The notes under the pieces are model-generated. The model was given only the letters and a program-made list of their open reading frames with translations, was not told where the DNA came from and did not search any database. Below are positions 17,349 through 26,226 of a DNA stretch of 64,000 nucleotides, in pieces (the first letter of the stretch is position 1; every line of letters begins with the position of its first letter). The stretch comes from an uncultured Catenibacterium sp. (GTDB taxonomy: Bacteria; Bacillota_I; Bacilli_A; Erysipelotrichales; Coprobacillaceae), in NCBI GenBank assembly GCA_900540685.1, contig UQGS01000006.1:1-64000 (forward strand), written 5' to 3'. A program made the position numbers and the translations under genes.

Positions 17349-18602
17349 CTATTTAATAATATATTTTGTAGATCTACCTTTTCCTTGAATCAGTACAACT
17401 CCCTTTTTCTCTAGTATTTTTAATAGAGAAGATACTTTTGATTTACCAAAAGGTGTACTTGGTACTATTTCGCTAATAGATTTTAGGACTGTTTTACTTA
17501 ATGCTTTTAAAATAAGACATTCATCTGCTGTTAAACTAGAAACATCTTCAAAAACAGGCAGTTCAATCTTAATTGTATTTTCAGATACCTCAAAACGAGG
17601 TTTCACAAAACTACTTTCATATAATTGTTTGATTCGTGTAATACCTGTCCCAAATATTTCTACAAACCCTAATCGATAGAATACATTCGCAAGATTTCTA
17701 TTTCTTAAAACAGATATTTTACCATTCAAATACTCTTCTTCAGAAATTCCTGAAGGCAGTCCACCTGGAGACACTATATCGATATGATTATCAAACATAG
17801 ATATTCTAATATGAGAATTCACATCCCACATCCTATGAATAAGTCCATTCGCAATAGCTTCTCTAAAAGCCGCTTCTGGTACTTTTTCGACATTCTTTCT
17901 TTCAGATCCTTCTATCACTTCATATCTATAATAATCTCTCAATACCTCAAGTGATTTCTTATAGACTTCTAGAATAGACATATGATCAAATGTAATTCTC
18001 TTTTGTATAACACTAATACTTTCTCCGAATTTGATAATATCAACCCCAGGAAAATCATTAGTATCCGCTAGTAAACCAGCCGCATAATTATAACCATTAT
18101 TATTGTCATAGAGATTGAGAATTTTTAATGTATCCAAATTAAACGAATTGATTTGAATAGACTTTTCTAATTGGTCTTTAAGACAATGAAAAGTAAGATT
18201 CTGATCTTTATATGGTAATTCTTCAAAGCTAATATTTTTACCTTCTAATACAAGTCTTGAGAACTCTAATGTATCTACTTCTATAGTCGCAGAATCATTA
18301 CGCTTGTATGCTTTTGATTTATACAAATAAGGTTTTTGTAAACCACTCTTCACAATAAGTTTTATAGTCTTATTTACTTCATTTGGTTCGAGCACATAAT
18401 CTGGTTGTGGAGAAATATTATCTTTTATCTCACTATCGAGATCTAAACACGACTTGGTTACATCTGACAATCCTTTAATATTGCCCTCTTCATCAACTCC
18501 AAACAAAATCGCTCCACCATCATAGTTAGAAAAAGCACTTACTGTTTTCAAAAAAGTACTTGTGACTGTTTCTTTAAACTCCAGTTTTCTTGTTTGGCGC
18601 AT
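17349..18602 (-). CDS. AlbA_2 (Schlafen-type) ATP-binding regulator-like protein
   Basis: The 417-residue product has an N-terminal AlbA_2/Schlafen domain (LEFKETVTSTFLKTVSAFSN, GGAILFGVDEEGNIKGL), a middle GHKL-type ATPase region (EAAFREAIANGLIHRMWDVNS, HIDIVSPGGLPSGI, LANVFYRLGFVEIFGTGI) and a C-terminal winged helix (ISEIVPSTPFGKSKVSSLLKILEKKG). Such proteins are annotated as transcriptional regulators or helicase-related; their role is mostly unknown. ATG 18602 follows GAGGAGGAGATAGTAAT. A repeat-rich upstream region suggests specific regulation. It interrupts the ispG-nfo neighbourhood and may be an insertion. Confidence 0.85.
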   Translation of the reverse strand: MRQTRKLEFKETVTSTFLKTVSAFSNYDGGAILFGVDEEGNIKGLSDVTKSCLDLDSEIKDNISPQPDYVLEPNEVNKTIKLIVKSGLQKPYLYKSKAYKRNDSATIEVDTLEFSRLVLEGKNISFEELPYKDQNLTFHCLKDQLEKSIQINSFNLDTLKILNLYDNNNGYNYAAGLLADTNDFPGVDIIKFGESISVIQKRITFDHMSILEVYKKSLEVLRDYYRYEVIEGSERKNVEKVPEAAFREAIANGLIHRMWDVNSHIRISMFDNHIDIVSPGGLPSGISEEEYLNGKISVLRNRNLANVFYRLGFVEIFGTGITRIKQLYESSFVKPRFEVSENTIKIELPVFEDVSSLTADECLILKALSKTVLKSISEIVPSTPFGKSKVSSLLKILEKKGVVLIQGKGRSTKYIIK

Positions 18603-18899
18603 ATTACTATCTCCTCCTCTAGTACTTATACTATATTTAAAAATATGTGTGAATTCAATCAAAAGCACTTTTGTTCATGATTTAATCATAATCAAATTTA
18701 TGAACTATACAAGCATGTTTTTTCATAATTTCAAAACCTCATTAGATGCAAATATTCAGTTAATTAATCATAAACACACGTAAAAACAATCGTAAATTCA
18801 ATCGAAAACTTTTTCGACCAAATTATTTCAATCGAAAACTAGAAAAATAGGCTATTTACACACTTTTCGACCAAATTATGTACTTGTTGAACGCAAAAA
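18603..18899 (-). promoter_or_regulatory. Repeat-rich regulatory region upstream of the AlbA_2 gene
   Basis: This gap of about 300 bp has no gene. It contains a direct repeat TTCAATCGAAAACT (18797-18810, 18827-18840) and a second one TTTTCGACCAAATTAT (18811-18826, 18864-18879). The first pair abuts to form the inverted repeat TCGAAAA-CT-TTTTCGA (18802-18817). A weaker relative, TTCAATCAAAAG, begins at 18655, near the likely promoter. A TTCACA-N17-TATAAG promoter can be read on the minus strand near 18622-18650. Confidence 0.6.
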
Positions 18900-18926
18900 A
18901 ATAAGCAACCAATACGGTTGCTTATT
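18893..18926 (-). terminator. nfo terminator
   Basis: On the minus strand AATAAGCAACC/GGTTGCTTATT with a 5-nt loop is followed by a T run. It overlaps the end of nfo. Confidence 0.85.
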
Positions 18927-19794
18927 CAAACATTTCTTTGAGACCTGGATTGAATTCATGTTTCTTCAACATTTCAATCTCTTCTTTATAAGGTGCATTC
19001 TTTTCAATATAAGGTGTTTCCAGAATCTTGGGAACATCTTTTAAGCGTTCATTAGATACAATAGAGTCTAATGTATCAAAACCGATTGTTCCAAAGCCAA
19101 TATTCTCATGTCTATCTTTATGAGAACCTTGTGGATTCTTAGAGTCATTCACATGAATAACTAAGACCTTATCTAAACCAATCTTTTCATCAACTTCATC
19201 AAGAATCGCATCAAATTTAGAGATATCATAACCTGCATCATTTAAGTGACATGTATCTAAACATAAACCTAATAATTCAGGATAATCACAATGATCAATA
19301 ATATAAGCTAACTGATCAAATGTTCTACCTAGTTCAGTGCCTTTACCTGCCATTGTTTCTAGGGCAATATGTACCTTCTGTTCTGGCTTCATTGCTTCAT
19401 TTAAGCCAGATACGATGGCATCTAATCCTGCTTCATCCCCTGCTTTAACATGGGCACCTGGATGAAGAACAAGTCTTGTCGCACCAATTTCATCACATCT
19501 TTCAATTTCCTGACGTAAGAATGATACAGCAAGTTCTCTTGTTTCAGGCTTGATTGTATTTCCTAAATTAATAATATAAGGGGCATGAACAACAACTTTG
19601 TCCATGTCTATTCCCTTTTCTTTCATTAATTCTTTGGCTTCTTCTACACGTAATTCAGAAACAGGTTTACGTCTCGTATTCTGAGGTGCTCCTGTATAAA
19701 ACATGAATGTATTGGCATTATAACTTAATGCTTCTTTTACACTTCCTAGAAGCATTTCCTTACCACCCATTGAGACATGTGAACCTATAATCAC
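18922..19794 (-). CDS. nfo: Endonuclease IV
   Basis: The 290-residue enzyme cuts DNA at abasic sites in base-excision repair and binds three zinc ions. Family motifs ALETMAGKGTELG, LGLCLDTCHLNDAGYD and VIHVNDSKNPQGSHKDRHENIG supply the metal ligands. A GTG start at 19794 fits GGGAG at 8 nt and overlaps the cshB stop as GTGA. In Bacillus subtilis the yqfR (cshB) and yqfS (nfo) genes are neighbours in the same way. Confidence 0.95.
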   Translation of the reverse strand: MIIGSHVSMGGKEMLLGSVKEALSYNANTFMFYTGAPQNTRRKPVSELRVEEAKELMKEKGIDMDKVVVHAPYIINLGNTIKPETRELAVSFLRQEIERCDEIGATRLVLHPGAHVKAGDEAGLDAIVSGLNEAMKPEQKVHIALETMAGKGTELGRTFDQLAYIIDHCDYPELLGLCLDTCHLNDAGYDISKFDAILDEVDEKIGLDKVLVIHVNDSKNPQGSHKDRHENIGFGTIGFDTLDSIVSNERLKDVPKILETPYIEKNAPYKEEIEMLKKHEFNPGLKEMFE

Positions 19795-21164
19795 TGCATG
19801 TTCTCCCTTTCACGTTTTTCTCTCTGTGCCTGTTTAGCACGTTCTTTTTTCTGTTTCTGGATATCTTTACGAATAATATCTCTTTTCTTCTTCTGGTAAA
19901 TAGCCTGGATTTCTCTCTTTCTTTTCTTCTTATAACCAGGTTTAACCTTCTTAGGTCTCTTAATAATGCGCTGTATTTCTTTTTCTAATTCAGACTGTGG
20001 CGCATTTCTATTCTTACGCTTATTACGTGTTTTCGCATCAGTTAATACACCATTACGGATTTCTTTTACTTCAAAGTGGATACCCTTCTTTTCAAGTGAT
20101 TCAACCATCTGCTGATTAGATGAATCATACATAGAATAACATTCACCCTTATACTTACCACGACCACATCTACCAGATCTATGAATATAGAAGTCTCTTT
20201 CTGTTGGGAATTCCATATTAATTACATGAGATACACCATCAATATCAATACCTCTTGCCGCAATATCTGTAGCCACAATGTACTGATATTCATTATTGTT
20301 GATACGTCTCATCATCTGTTTACGTTCACGTGGTTCTAGGTCACCATGAATTTCACCTACACGATAACCATCACTTCTTAACTGATCAGATAGCTTAGTG
20401 GCTTCTGTTCTCTTATTACAGAAGATTAAGCAGATATATGGATCAATGATATCCATGATATTCTTTAATACTGTATAACGGTCATGATGCTTTGTATGAA
20501 TTAAATAATGCTTAGTATTGTCTGTTGTTTTTTTATGGGCATCAATCTGTACTAATTCTGGCGCATTCATATATTTTCTTAAGAATGGCCATAAATGTTC
20601 AGGAATAGTGGCTGAGAAAACAAGCATCTGTAAGTCTTCTCTCATCTTAGATAATACTGCATCTAAGTCTTCAAGATAACCATATTCTAAAGTCATATCT
20701 GCTTCATCAACTACAAATGTAGTGGCTGTAGTGATAATTAAAGCCTGTTCATTTAAAGATAAGTCTTTAATACGTCCTGGTGTACCAATAACGATATGTG
20801 GTTGTGTAGAAAGCTTATTAATAGCCTTCTGTTTATCAGATCCACCAATCACTAGTGAGATTCTTAAATCAGGGTTTTCTTTCTTGAATTCCTTTGCGTT
20901 TTCATAGATCTGATGTGCAAGTTCTCTTGTAGGAGTTGTAATAACAGCCTGTACATAGTCTGCACTTGTATCAATACGATCAATAATAGGAATTAAGAAT
21001 GAATGAGTTTTACCAGTACCTGTCTGTGAGATACCAATAATATCTTTATTCTTATAAACAAGGGGGATCACCTTATCCTGGATAGGTGTTGGTGATGTGA
21101 AATGTATGTTGTTTAAAGTCTTTTTTACATAATCATTAAATTGAAATTTGTCAAATAAATCCAT
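19791..21164 (-). CDS. cshB: DEAD-box RNA helicase, CshB-like
   Basis: The 457-residue ATP-dependent RNA helicase carries the Q motif (FTSPTPIQDKVIP), motif I SQTGTGKT, motif II VVDEADM, motif III SAT and motif VI HRSGRCGRG. The C-terminal tail, from about residue 385, is very rich in Lys and Arg and probably binds RNA. Position next to nfo and near sigA matches CshB of Bacillus, which acts in cold adaptation and ribosome or mRNA handling. The ribosome site is AAAGGAGG. Confidence 0.93.
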   Translation of the reverse strand: MDLFDKFQFNDYVKKTLNNIHFTSPTPIQDKVIPLVYKNKDIIGISQTGTGKTHSFLIPIIDRIDTSADYVQAVITTPTRELAHQIYENAKEFKKENPDLRISLVIGGSDKQKAINKLSTQPHIVIGTPGRIKDLSLNEQALIITTATTFVVDEADMTLEYGYLEDLDAVLSKMREDLQMLVFSATIPEHLWPFLRKYMNAPELVQIDAHKKTTDNTKHYLIHTKHHDRYTVLKNIMDIIDPYICLIFCNKRTEATKLSDQLRSDGYRVGEIHGDLEPRERKQMMRRINNNEYQYIVATDIAARGIDIDGVSHVINMEFPTERDFYIHRSGRCGRGKYKGECYSMYDSSNQQMVESLEKKGIHFEVKEIRNGVLTDAKTRNKRKNRNAPQSELEKEIQRIIKRPKKVKPGYKKKRKREIQAIYQKKKRDIIRKDIQKQKKERAKQAQREKRERENMQ

Positions 21165-21262
21165 TATAATTCGCCTCCTTTAGCGTCTATTATCATACCA
21201 TGATTTGAAAAAAAAACAAATCTAATCTAACTTATGTTAGAATTGTTTTTGAGGTGAAGAAT

Positions 21263-22174
21263 ATGAAAGTCACAGGAATTGTCCCTAGAGGATATTGCAA
21301 GGGTGTTATACGTGCCATTAATATTGTAAAAGAGACAATAGAACAGCCAGGTCCTATTACTGTGCTTGGTATGATTGTCCATAATCAGTTTATTGTGGAT
21401 GCATTAAAGAAACGTGGTGCTATCACAATTGAGGATGCAAGTAAGACAAGAATGGAACTTCTTGATGAGATCAATGAAGGAACAGTGATTATTACAGCAC
21501 ATGGTGCAGGAGATTGTGTCATTGAGAAGGCTAAGAGTAAAGGACTTAATGTAGTGGATGCAACATGTTTAGATGTGATCAAGACACATACACTTATTAA
21601 GGAACAGTTAAAGCATGGTAAGGATGTTTTATATATAGGTAAGAAGAATCATCCTGAAGCAGAAGGTGCATTATTGATTGATCCTGAACATATTCATTTA
21701 ATTACATCTAAGAAGGATCTAGAGACACTAGATAAAGATAAGCATTATGTCATGACAAACCAGACAACTATGTCCCTTTATGATGTCTATGATTTATGTG
21801 AGTATGCGAAAGAGATATTAGATGTAGAGATCATGAAGGAAACATGTTCTGCTACACAGATTAGACAGGAAGCCATTGCGAAGATGGATGAAGATATTGA
21901 TCTAGTCATTATTGTAGGTGATCCTCATTCTAATAACACAAAGAAGCTGGCTTCTATTAGCATGGATAAAGCACATAAAGAGACCAAGATGATCGGTAGT
22001 CTTGAAGAGTTAGATTTATCATGGCTTAAAAGAAAGAAGCATGTGGCAGTAAGTTCTGGGGCTTCTACACCTACTATACTTACTAATCAGATTATTGATT
22101 TCTTGAAGCAGTATGATGAAAATAACCCAGATAGTTTTATTAAACCTGAAATACCTTATGAAAAGATGTTATAG
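21263..22174 (+). CDS. ispH: 4-hydroxy-3-methylbut-2-enyl diphosphate reductase
   Basis: The 303-residue Fe-S enzyme makes IPP and DMAPP from HMBPP, the last MEP step. The three cluster cysteines lie in PRGYCKGV, VDATCLDV and KETCSATQ. The substrate histidines are in MIVHNQF and TAHGAG. ATG 21263 follows GAGGTG; a GTG three codons upstream sits inside that site. The downstream HAD gene starts 8 nt later, so the two form an operon. Confidence 0.95.
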   Translation: MKVTGIVPRGYCKGVIRAINIVKETIEQPGPITVLGMIVHNQFIVDALKKRGAITIEDASKTRMELLDEINEGTVIITAHGAGDCVIEKAKSKGLNVVDATCLDVIKTHTLIKEQLKHGKDVLYIGKKNHPEAEGALLIDPEHIHLITSKKDLETLDKDKHYVMTNQTTMSLYDVYDLCEYAKEILDVEIMKETCSATQIRQEAIAKMDEDIDLVIIVGDPHSNNTKKLASISMDKAHKETKMIGSLEELDLSWLKRKKHVAVSSGASTPTILTNQIIDFLKQYDENNPDSFIKPEIPYEKML

Positions 22175-22182
22175 GAGAGTAT

Positions 22183-23034
22183 ATGAGTAAGAAGATTATA
22201 TTTTTTGATGTTGATGGTACTTTAGTAGATGTGAGACCTGTAAAGGAAATGATTCCTGAATCTACGATTCAGGCAGTACACGCTACACGTAGTAAAGGGA
22301 ATTTATGTTACCTTTGTACAGGACGTTCTCTTGCAGAAATTTATCCTTATATTCTAGATGTAGGATTTGATGGCATTATTGGTGCTGGAGGCGGATTTGT
22401 ACAGATGGGTGATGAGATGTTATATCATAAGAAAGTCAGTGATGAAGATGTTCATCGTGTTGTAGACTTCTTTGAAACAAATCATTATGACTATTATTTA
22501 GAATCCAATGGTGGTTTATTTGCCTCTAAGAACCTTATTAAAAGATTAGAAAGAATCATATATGGTGATCTAGAAAATGATCCTGAAGCAAGAAGAAAGA
22601 AGGAAGAAGAACCAAGTCATTTTATTACTGCACTGATTGAAAATGAGAATATGTATAGAAGTGATGTAAATAAGATCTGTTTCTTAGAACATGAAAGTAT
22701 TCCATTTGATGAGATCAAAAAGCAGTTTAGTGATGCATTCCAGGTCATCCAATGTACTGTTCCTTCATTTGGTGATGCATCAGGTGAGTTATCAGTAGCT
22801 GGAGTGAATAAACACACAGCCATTGAAGCACTTATTAACCATTTAGGGATTGATCAAAAAGATACATATGCCTATGGTGATGGAATGAATGATGCAGAGA
22901 TGTTGACATTTGTAGCGCATGGTGTGGCAGTCGGCAATGCGAAGGAAGGTTTAAAAGCTATCGCAGATGAAGTATGTGATGATATTGCGAATGATGGTAT
23001 TTACAAGAACATGAAAGAGCACGGATTAATTTAA
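22183..23034 (+). CDS. Cof-type HAD phosphatase
   Basis: The 283-residue HAD hydrolase has motif I FFDVDGTLVD, motif II YLCTGRSL, and the C-terminal YGDGMNDAEMLTFVAHGVAVGNA. The cap domain lies in the middle and contains an acidic, charged insert (EARRKKEEEPSH). The substrate is unknown; such enzymes act on sugar phosphates or flavin and PLP phosphates. Operon with ispH. It is a second copy of the type at 12616, clearly diverged. Confidence 0.88.
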   Translation: MSKKIIFFDVDGTLVDVRPVKEMIPESTIQAVHATRSKGNLCYLCTGRSLAEIYPYILDVGFDGIIGAGGGFVQMGDEMLYHKKVSDEDVHRVVDFFETNHYDYYLESNGGLFASKNLIKRLERIIYGDLENDPEARRKKEEEPSHFITALIENENMYRSDVNKICFLEHESIPFDEIKKQFSDAFQVIQCTVPSFGDASGELSVAGVNKHTAIEALINHLGIDQKDTYAYGDGMNDAEMLTFVAHGVAVGNAKEGLKAIADEVCDDIANDGIYKNMKEHGLI

Positions 23035-23050
23035 TCCGCGCTCTTTTTTA
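23014..23050. terminator. Terminator between the HAD and nudix genes
   Basis: A long stem (AAAGAGC, CGGATTA paired with TAATCCG, GCTCTTT) is followed by T6. It overlaps the last codons of the HAD gene and reaches the end of the convergent nudix gene. Confidence 0.85.
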
Positions 23051-23506
23051 ATAGATTTCTTCTTTGTATTCTATGAGTTCATCATTCTTATATACTACCT
23101 TAGCATGATGATAATGATCATCTTCCATCCAGTTCAAGAAATGATAATCAGCTTCCCATTGTGGATAATCAGGAATCAAATCATCATCCACCCATTCAAG
23201 AACACCTTCATCACATTCTTTTAATGTCCCTTCAAAGTCATGACAAGAATAAACAAACATGCCTTCATCTTCACCATAATAAAGACCTGGGAAAGTGACA
23301 TAACCATGACATCTAATAGAATGTACTGTATAACCTGTTTCTTCTAGTATTTCTCTTTTTACACATTCATCGGGTGATTCACCTGGTTCTAATTTACCAC
23401 CTACACCAATCCATTTACCTTCATTGATATCCTTCTTCTTTTTAATACGATGAAGAAGTAATATTTTCCCATCTTTCTTTAAATAGGCAATTGTAGTCAG
23501 AATCAT
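23048..23506 (-). CDS. NUDIX hydrolase, MutT-like
   Basis: The 152-residue product has a full Nudix box (GGKLEPGESPDECVKREILEETG) that binds the metal and diphosphate. The ILTTIAYLKKDGKILLLHR start fits 8-oxo-dGTP diphosphatases, so oxidised-nucleotide cleaning is a reasonable guess, not shown. It lies 1 nt after the nif3 gene, with AAGGAG at the end of that gene, and is probably its operon partner. Confidence 0.88.
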   Translation of the reverse strand: MILTTIAYLKKDGKILLLHRIKKKKDINEGKWIGVGGKLEPGESPDECVKREILEETGYTVHSIRCHGYVTFPGLYYGEDEGMFVYSCHDFEGTLKECDEGVLEWVDDDLIPDYPQWEADYHFLNWMEDDHYHHAKVVYKNDELIEYKEEIY

Positions 23507-23507
23507 T

Positions 23508-24251
23508 CTAATACTCCTTGAAATAGCCTGGAGAAGAAGCTTCTAGGATTTCACAGTCTATTTCTTTACTTAGTAACTCTTTTAATTTATGTACCATAAT
23601 AACTTCTACATGATGTCCTACATCCACCAAAAGAATATTGTAGTCTGTTGCTTTTAAACCACTATGATATTTTAAATCACCTGTGACATAAGCATCGACC
23701 TGTGGAGCCACTTCATCAATTAAGTCTCCTCCAGAACCACCACAGATTCCTACTGTAGAGACTTCTTTTACTTTACCTGCATACTTGACTGTTGGAAGAT
23801 TAAATGTCTTCTTTACATAATCCAAGAATTCATACATACCCATTGTATCTGGAAGTACACCCTTCTTAGTAATATTAGATTCATCTGCATCTTCAATATT
23901 TAAACAACCTAATTCTTCCATCAGCCATCTATTCATAGAAATCTTATCGAGAGATGTATGCGCACTATAGACCACAATATTATTTTTTACCGCAGCTTCA
24001 ATAAAACGTCCTACAGGCGTTGTTGTATCTAGAGTCAATGTATTAAATAAGAATGGATGATGTGTAATCAACATCTGACATCCTGCATCAATCGCTTCCT
24101 GTAGGGTCTGTAAATCTGCATCTAAGCCAATCATGATCTTATTCACTTCAGTATGAATATTACCTGCCTGTAATCCACAATGATCCCAATCCTCCTGACA
24201 ATGTAAAGGATAATGAGATTCCATGATTTTAATAATCTGTTCTGCTTTCAT
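23508..24251 (-). CDS. Nif3-like dinuclear metal-centre protein
   Basis: The 247-residue product matches the Nif3/YqfO family of toroidal hexamers with a two-metal site. Visible ligands are in MLITHHPFLF, YSAHTSLD and the late DVGHHVE. It is shorter than Bacillus YqfO and lacks the middle CutA-like insert. Function is debated (GTP cyclohydrolase-like fold). ATG 24251 follows GAAGGTGATATTT. It sits beside trmK exactly as yqfO sits beside yqfN in Bacillus. Confidence 0.9.
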   Translation of the reverse strand: MKAEQIIKIMESHYPLHCQEDWDHCGLQAGNIHTEVNKIMIGLDADLQTLQEAIDAGCQMLITHHPFLFNTLTLDTTTPVGRFIEAAVKNNIVVYSAHTSLDKISMNRWLMEELGCLNIEDADESNITKKGVLPDTMGMYEFLDYVKKTFNLPTVKYAGKVKEVSTVGICGGSGGDLIDEVAPQVDAYVTGDLKYHSGLKATDYNILLVDVGHHVEVIMVHKLKELLSKEIDCEILEASSPGYFKEY

Positions 24252-24283
24252 AAATATCACCTTCCATTTCCATCATTATAACA

Positions 24284-24309
24284 TAAAAAGAAGTACTTAG
24301 AGCACTTCT
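24284..24309 (-). terminator. Weak terminator hairpin at the trmK stop
   Basis: On the minus strand AGAAGT/ACTTCT with a 9-nt interior is followed by TTTTTATG. A TATAAT hexamer directly after it may start a separate nif3-nudix transcript. Confidence 0.5.
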
Positions 24310-24968
24310 TCAATTAAGCTGATAGAATGTAATACTTTCGCATATTTTTCATGTTCGGTATTTAATGATTCTAATATACGTTTGTATATATTGAGTTCTC
24401 TTTCCCACTTCTCAATAAAGAGAGGATCCTTCTGTTTTCTTAAAACAGGTCCAAAGAGAATATCTTTTTCATCTAATTCCTGATGTCCTGTTTTCACAAC
24501 CATGATTTCATAGATATGGTGGGCATCTTTGACTAATGCTTCATCAATAATCTGTAGGTTATGATTCATTAAGTATTCTCTTAATAAATCAATGGCTGTA
24601 TTGGCCTGTAGAAAGAGTATTTTATCTTCTACATAATCAAGATGGGCATCAAGTATTTCACTCATCAATAAGCCACCCATACCACATATAGAAATCATAT
24701 CTACCTTCTTATCGATGATAGGATCTAGTCCATTACCTAGTAATGGGATGACTTGATCTTCAAGATGTAAAGACTGAATTGTTTCTTTAGAACTAGAGAG
24801 AGGTCCTTCCGCTACATCACATGCATAAGCTGATGTGATGATTTTTTCATCAAGTAAAAAACAAGGCAGATAGGCATGATCAGTGCCGATATCTGCCAGG
24901 ATAGTCCCTTGTTTATGTTCTTCAATCATCCAGGCAACTTTGCCTAGACGTTTTGAATGAAGCTTCAT
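24297..24968 (-). CDS. trmK: tRNA (adenine(22)-N1)-methyltransferase
   Basis: The 223-residue SAM-dependent enzyme methylates A22 of tRNA. The Rossmann motif GTILADIGTDHAYLPCFL and the family motif ISICGMGGLLMSEIL are clear, with a C-terminal coiled-coil (residues about 175-215). It overlaps the sigA stop by one base (TAATG), so it is translated from the sigA message. The order dnaG-sigA-trmK-nif3 is as in Bacillus. Confidence 0.93.
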   Translation of the reverse strand: MKLHSKRLGKVAWMIEEHKQGTILADIGTDHAYLPCFLLDEKIITSAYACDVAEGPLSSSKETIQSLHLEDQVIPLLGNGLDPIIDKKVDMISICGMGGLLMSEILDAHLDYVEDKILFLQANTAIDLLREYLMNHNLQIIDEALVKDAHHIYEIMVVKTGHQELDEKDILFGPVLRKQKDPLFIEKWERELNIYKRILESLNTEHEKYAKVLHSISLIEEVL

Positions 24969-26224
24969 TAGTGATCTAAGAAGTCCTTTAGACGTTTAGA
25001 GCGTGAAGGATGTTTTAATTTTCTTAAAGCTTTTGCTTCAATCTGTCTGATACGTTCACGAGTTACGTTGAATTCTTTACCTACTTCTTCAAGTGTTCTT
25101 GTACGTCCATCATCTAGACCAAATCTAAGTCTTAATACTTTTTCTTCTCTATCTGTAAGTTCTAATAATACTTCATTTAATTCATCTTTTAATAATTCGT
25201 TAGATGCATAATCATCAGGGCTCATCGCACCTTCATCTTCAATGAAGTCACCTAAATGAGAATCATCTTCTTCACCGATAGGTGTTTCTAAAGAAACTGG
25301 TTCTAAAGAAATCTTCTGGATTTCTCTTACCTTTGCAGGTGTCATACCATCCATCTTTTCTGCGATTTCTTCAGCTGTTGGCTCTCTACCTAATTCCTGA
25401 ACAAGCTGTCTCTGGATACGAGTTAACTTGTTGATAGTTTCTACCATATGTACTGGAATACGGATAGTACGTGCCTGATCGGCAATTGCACGAGTGATAG
25501 CCTGTCTGATCCACCATGTTGCATATGTAGAGAACTTAAATCCTTTTGTATAATCGAACTTTTCTACAGCCTTAATAAGACCCATGTTACCTTCCTGGAT
25601 TAAGTCTAGGAATAACATACCACGACCTACATATCTTTTCGCAATAGATACAACTAATCTTAAGTTTGCAGCTGCAAGTTCTTTCTTAGCCTGTTCATCA
25701 CCTTCAAGAATACGTTTTGCGAGTTCGATTTCCTGTTCATGAGTTAATAAGTCTACACGACCAATTTCCTTTAAGTACATCTTAACAGGGTCATTAATCT
25801 TTACGTTAGAACCTAACTGGTTCATATCATCATCGTCATCAGACTGATGATACATCTTATTTGTATCACCAAAGTCCATATCTAGATCATTACCGAAATC
25901 TAGGTTCGCAAGATCATCATCACCTGTATCATCATCAGTATCTACTTCTAAGCCTTCAAGGTCATCAAGACCATCTGCCCCTCCAGCCATAAAGTCATCA
26001 TCATCTATTTCTAATGCATCTAAACCATCTTCAATTTCAATGTGGTTTTCGTTGATTGCATCAATAAGGTTTTCATATGCTTCATCATCTAAATCATATC
26101 TAGACTGAAAAGCATCTAAGTCATCCTGAGTTAAACGGTTGCCTTTAGCCTTAGCGGCACTAATCAGCATCTTTTCAAGTTCTTCAAGAGTAATAACCTG
26201 TACTGCTTTATCCTTTTTTGCCAT
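24968..26224 (-). CDS. sigA: Primary sigma factor SigA (RpoD)
   Basis: The 418-residue housekeeping sigma factor starts with region 1.1 and then a very acidic Asp-rich linker (residues about 65-130). Region 1.2/2.1 (DPVKMYLKEIGRVDLL), region 2.3-2.4 (YATWWIRQAITRAIADQ), region 3 and the region 4.2 HTH (VTRERIRQIEAKALRKLKHP) are complete. It recognises the TTGACA/TATAAT promoters seen across this window. It starts 2 nt after dnaG. The other sigma factor in the window is RpoN. Confidence 0.97.
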   Translation of the reverse strand: MAKKDKAVQVITLEELEKMLISAAKAKGNRLTQDDLDAFQSRYDLDDEAYENLIDAINENHIEIEDGLDALEIDDDDFMAGGADGLDDLEGLEVDTDDDTGDDDLANLDFGNDLDMDFGDTNKMYHQSDDDDDMNQLGSNVKINDPVKMYLKEIGRVDLLTHEQEIELAKRILEGDEQAKKELAAANLRLVVSIAKRYVGRGMLFLDLIQEGNMGLIKAVEKFDYTKGFKFSTYATWWIRQAITRAIADQARTIRIPVHMVETINKLTRIQRQLVQELGREPTAEEIAEKMDGMTPAKVREIQKISLEPVSLETPIGEEDDSHLGDFIEDEGAMSPDDYASNELLKDELNEVLLELTDREEKVLRLRFGLDDGRTRTLEEVGKEFNVTRERIRQIEAKALRKLKHPSRSKRLKDFLDH

Positions 26225-26226
26225 AG

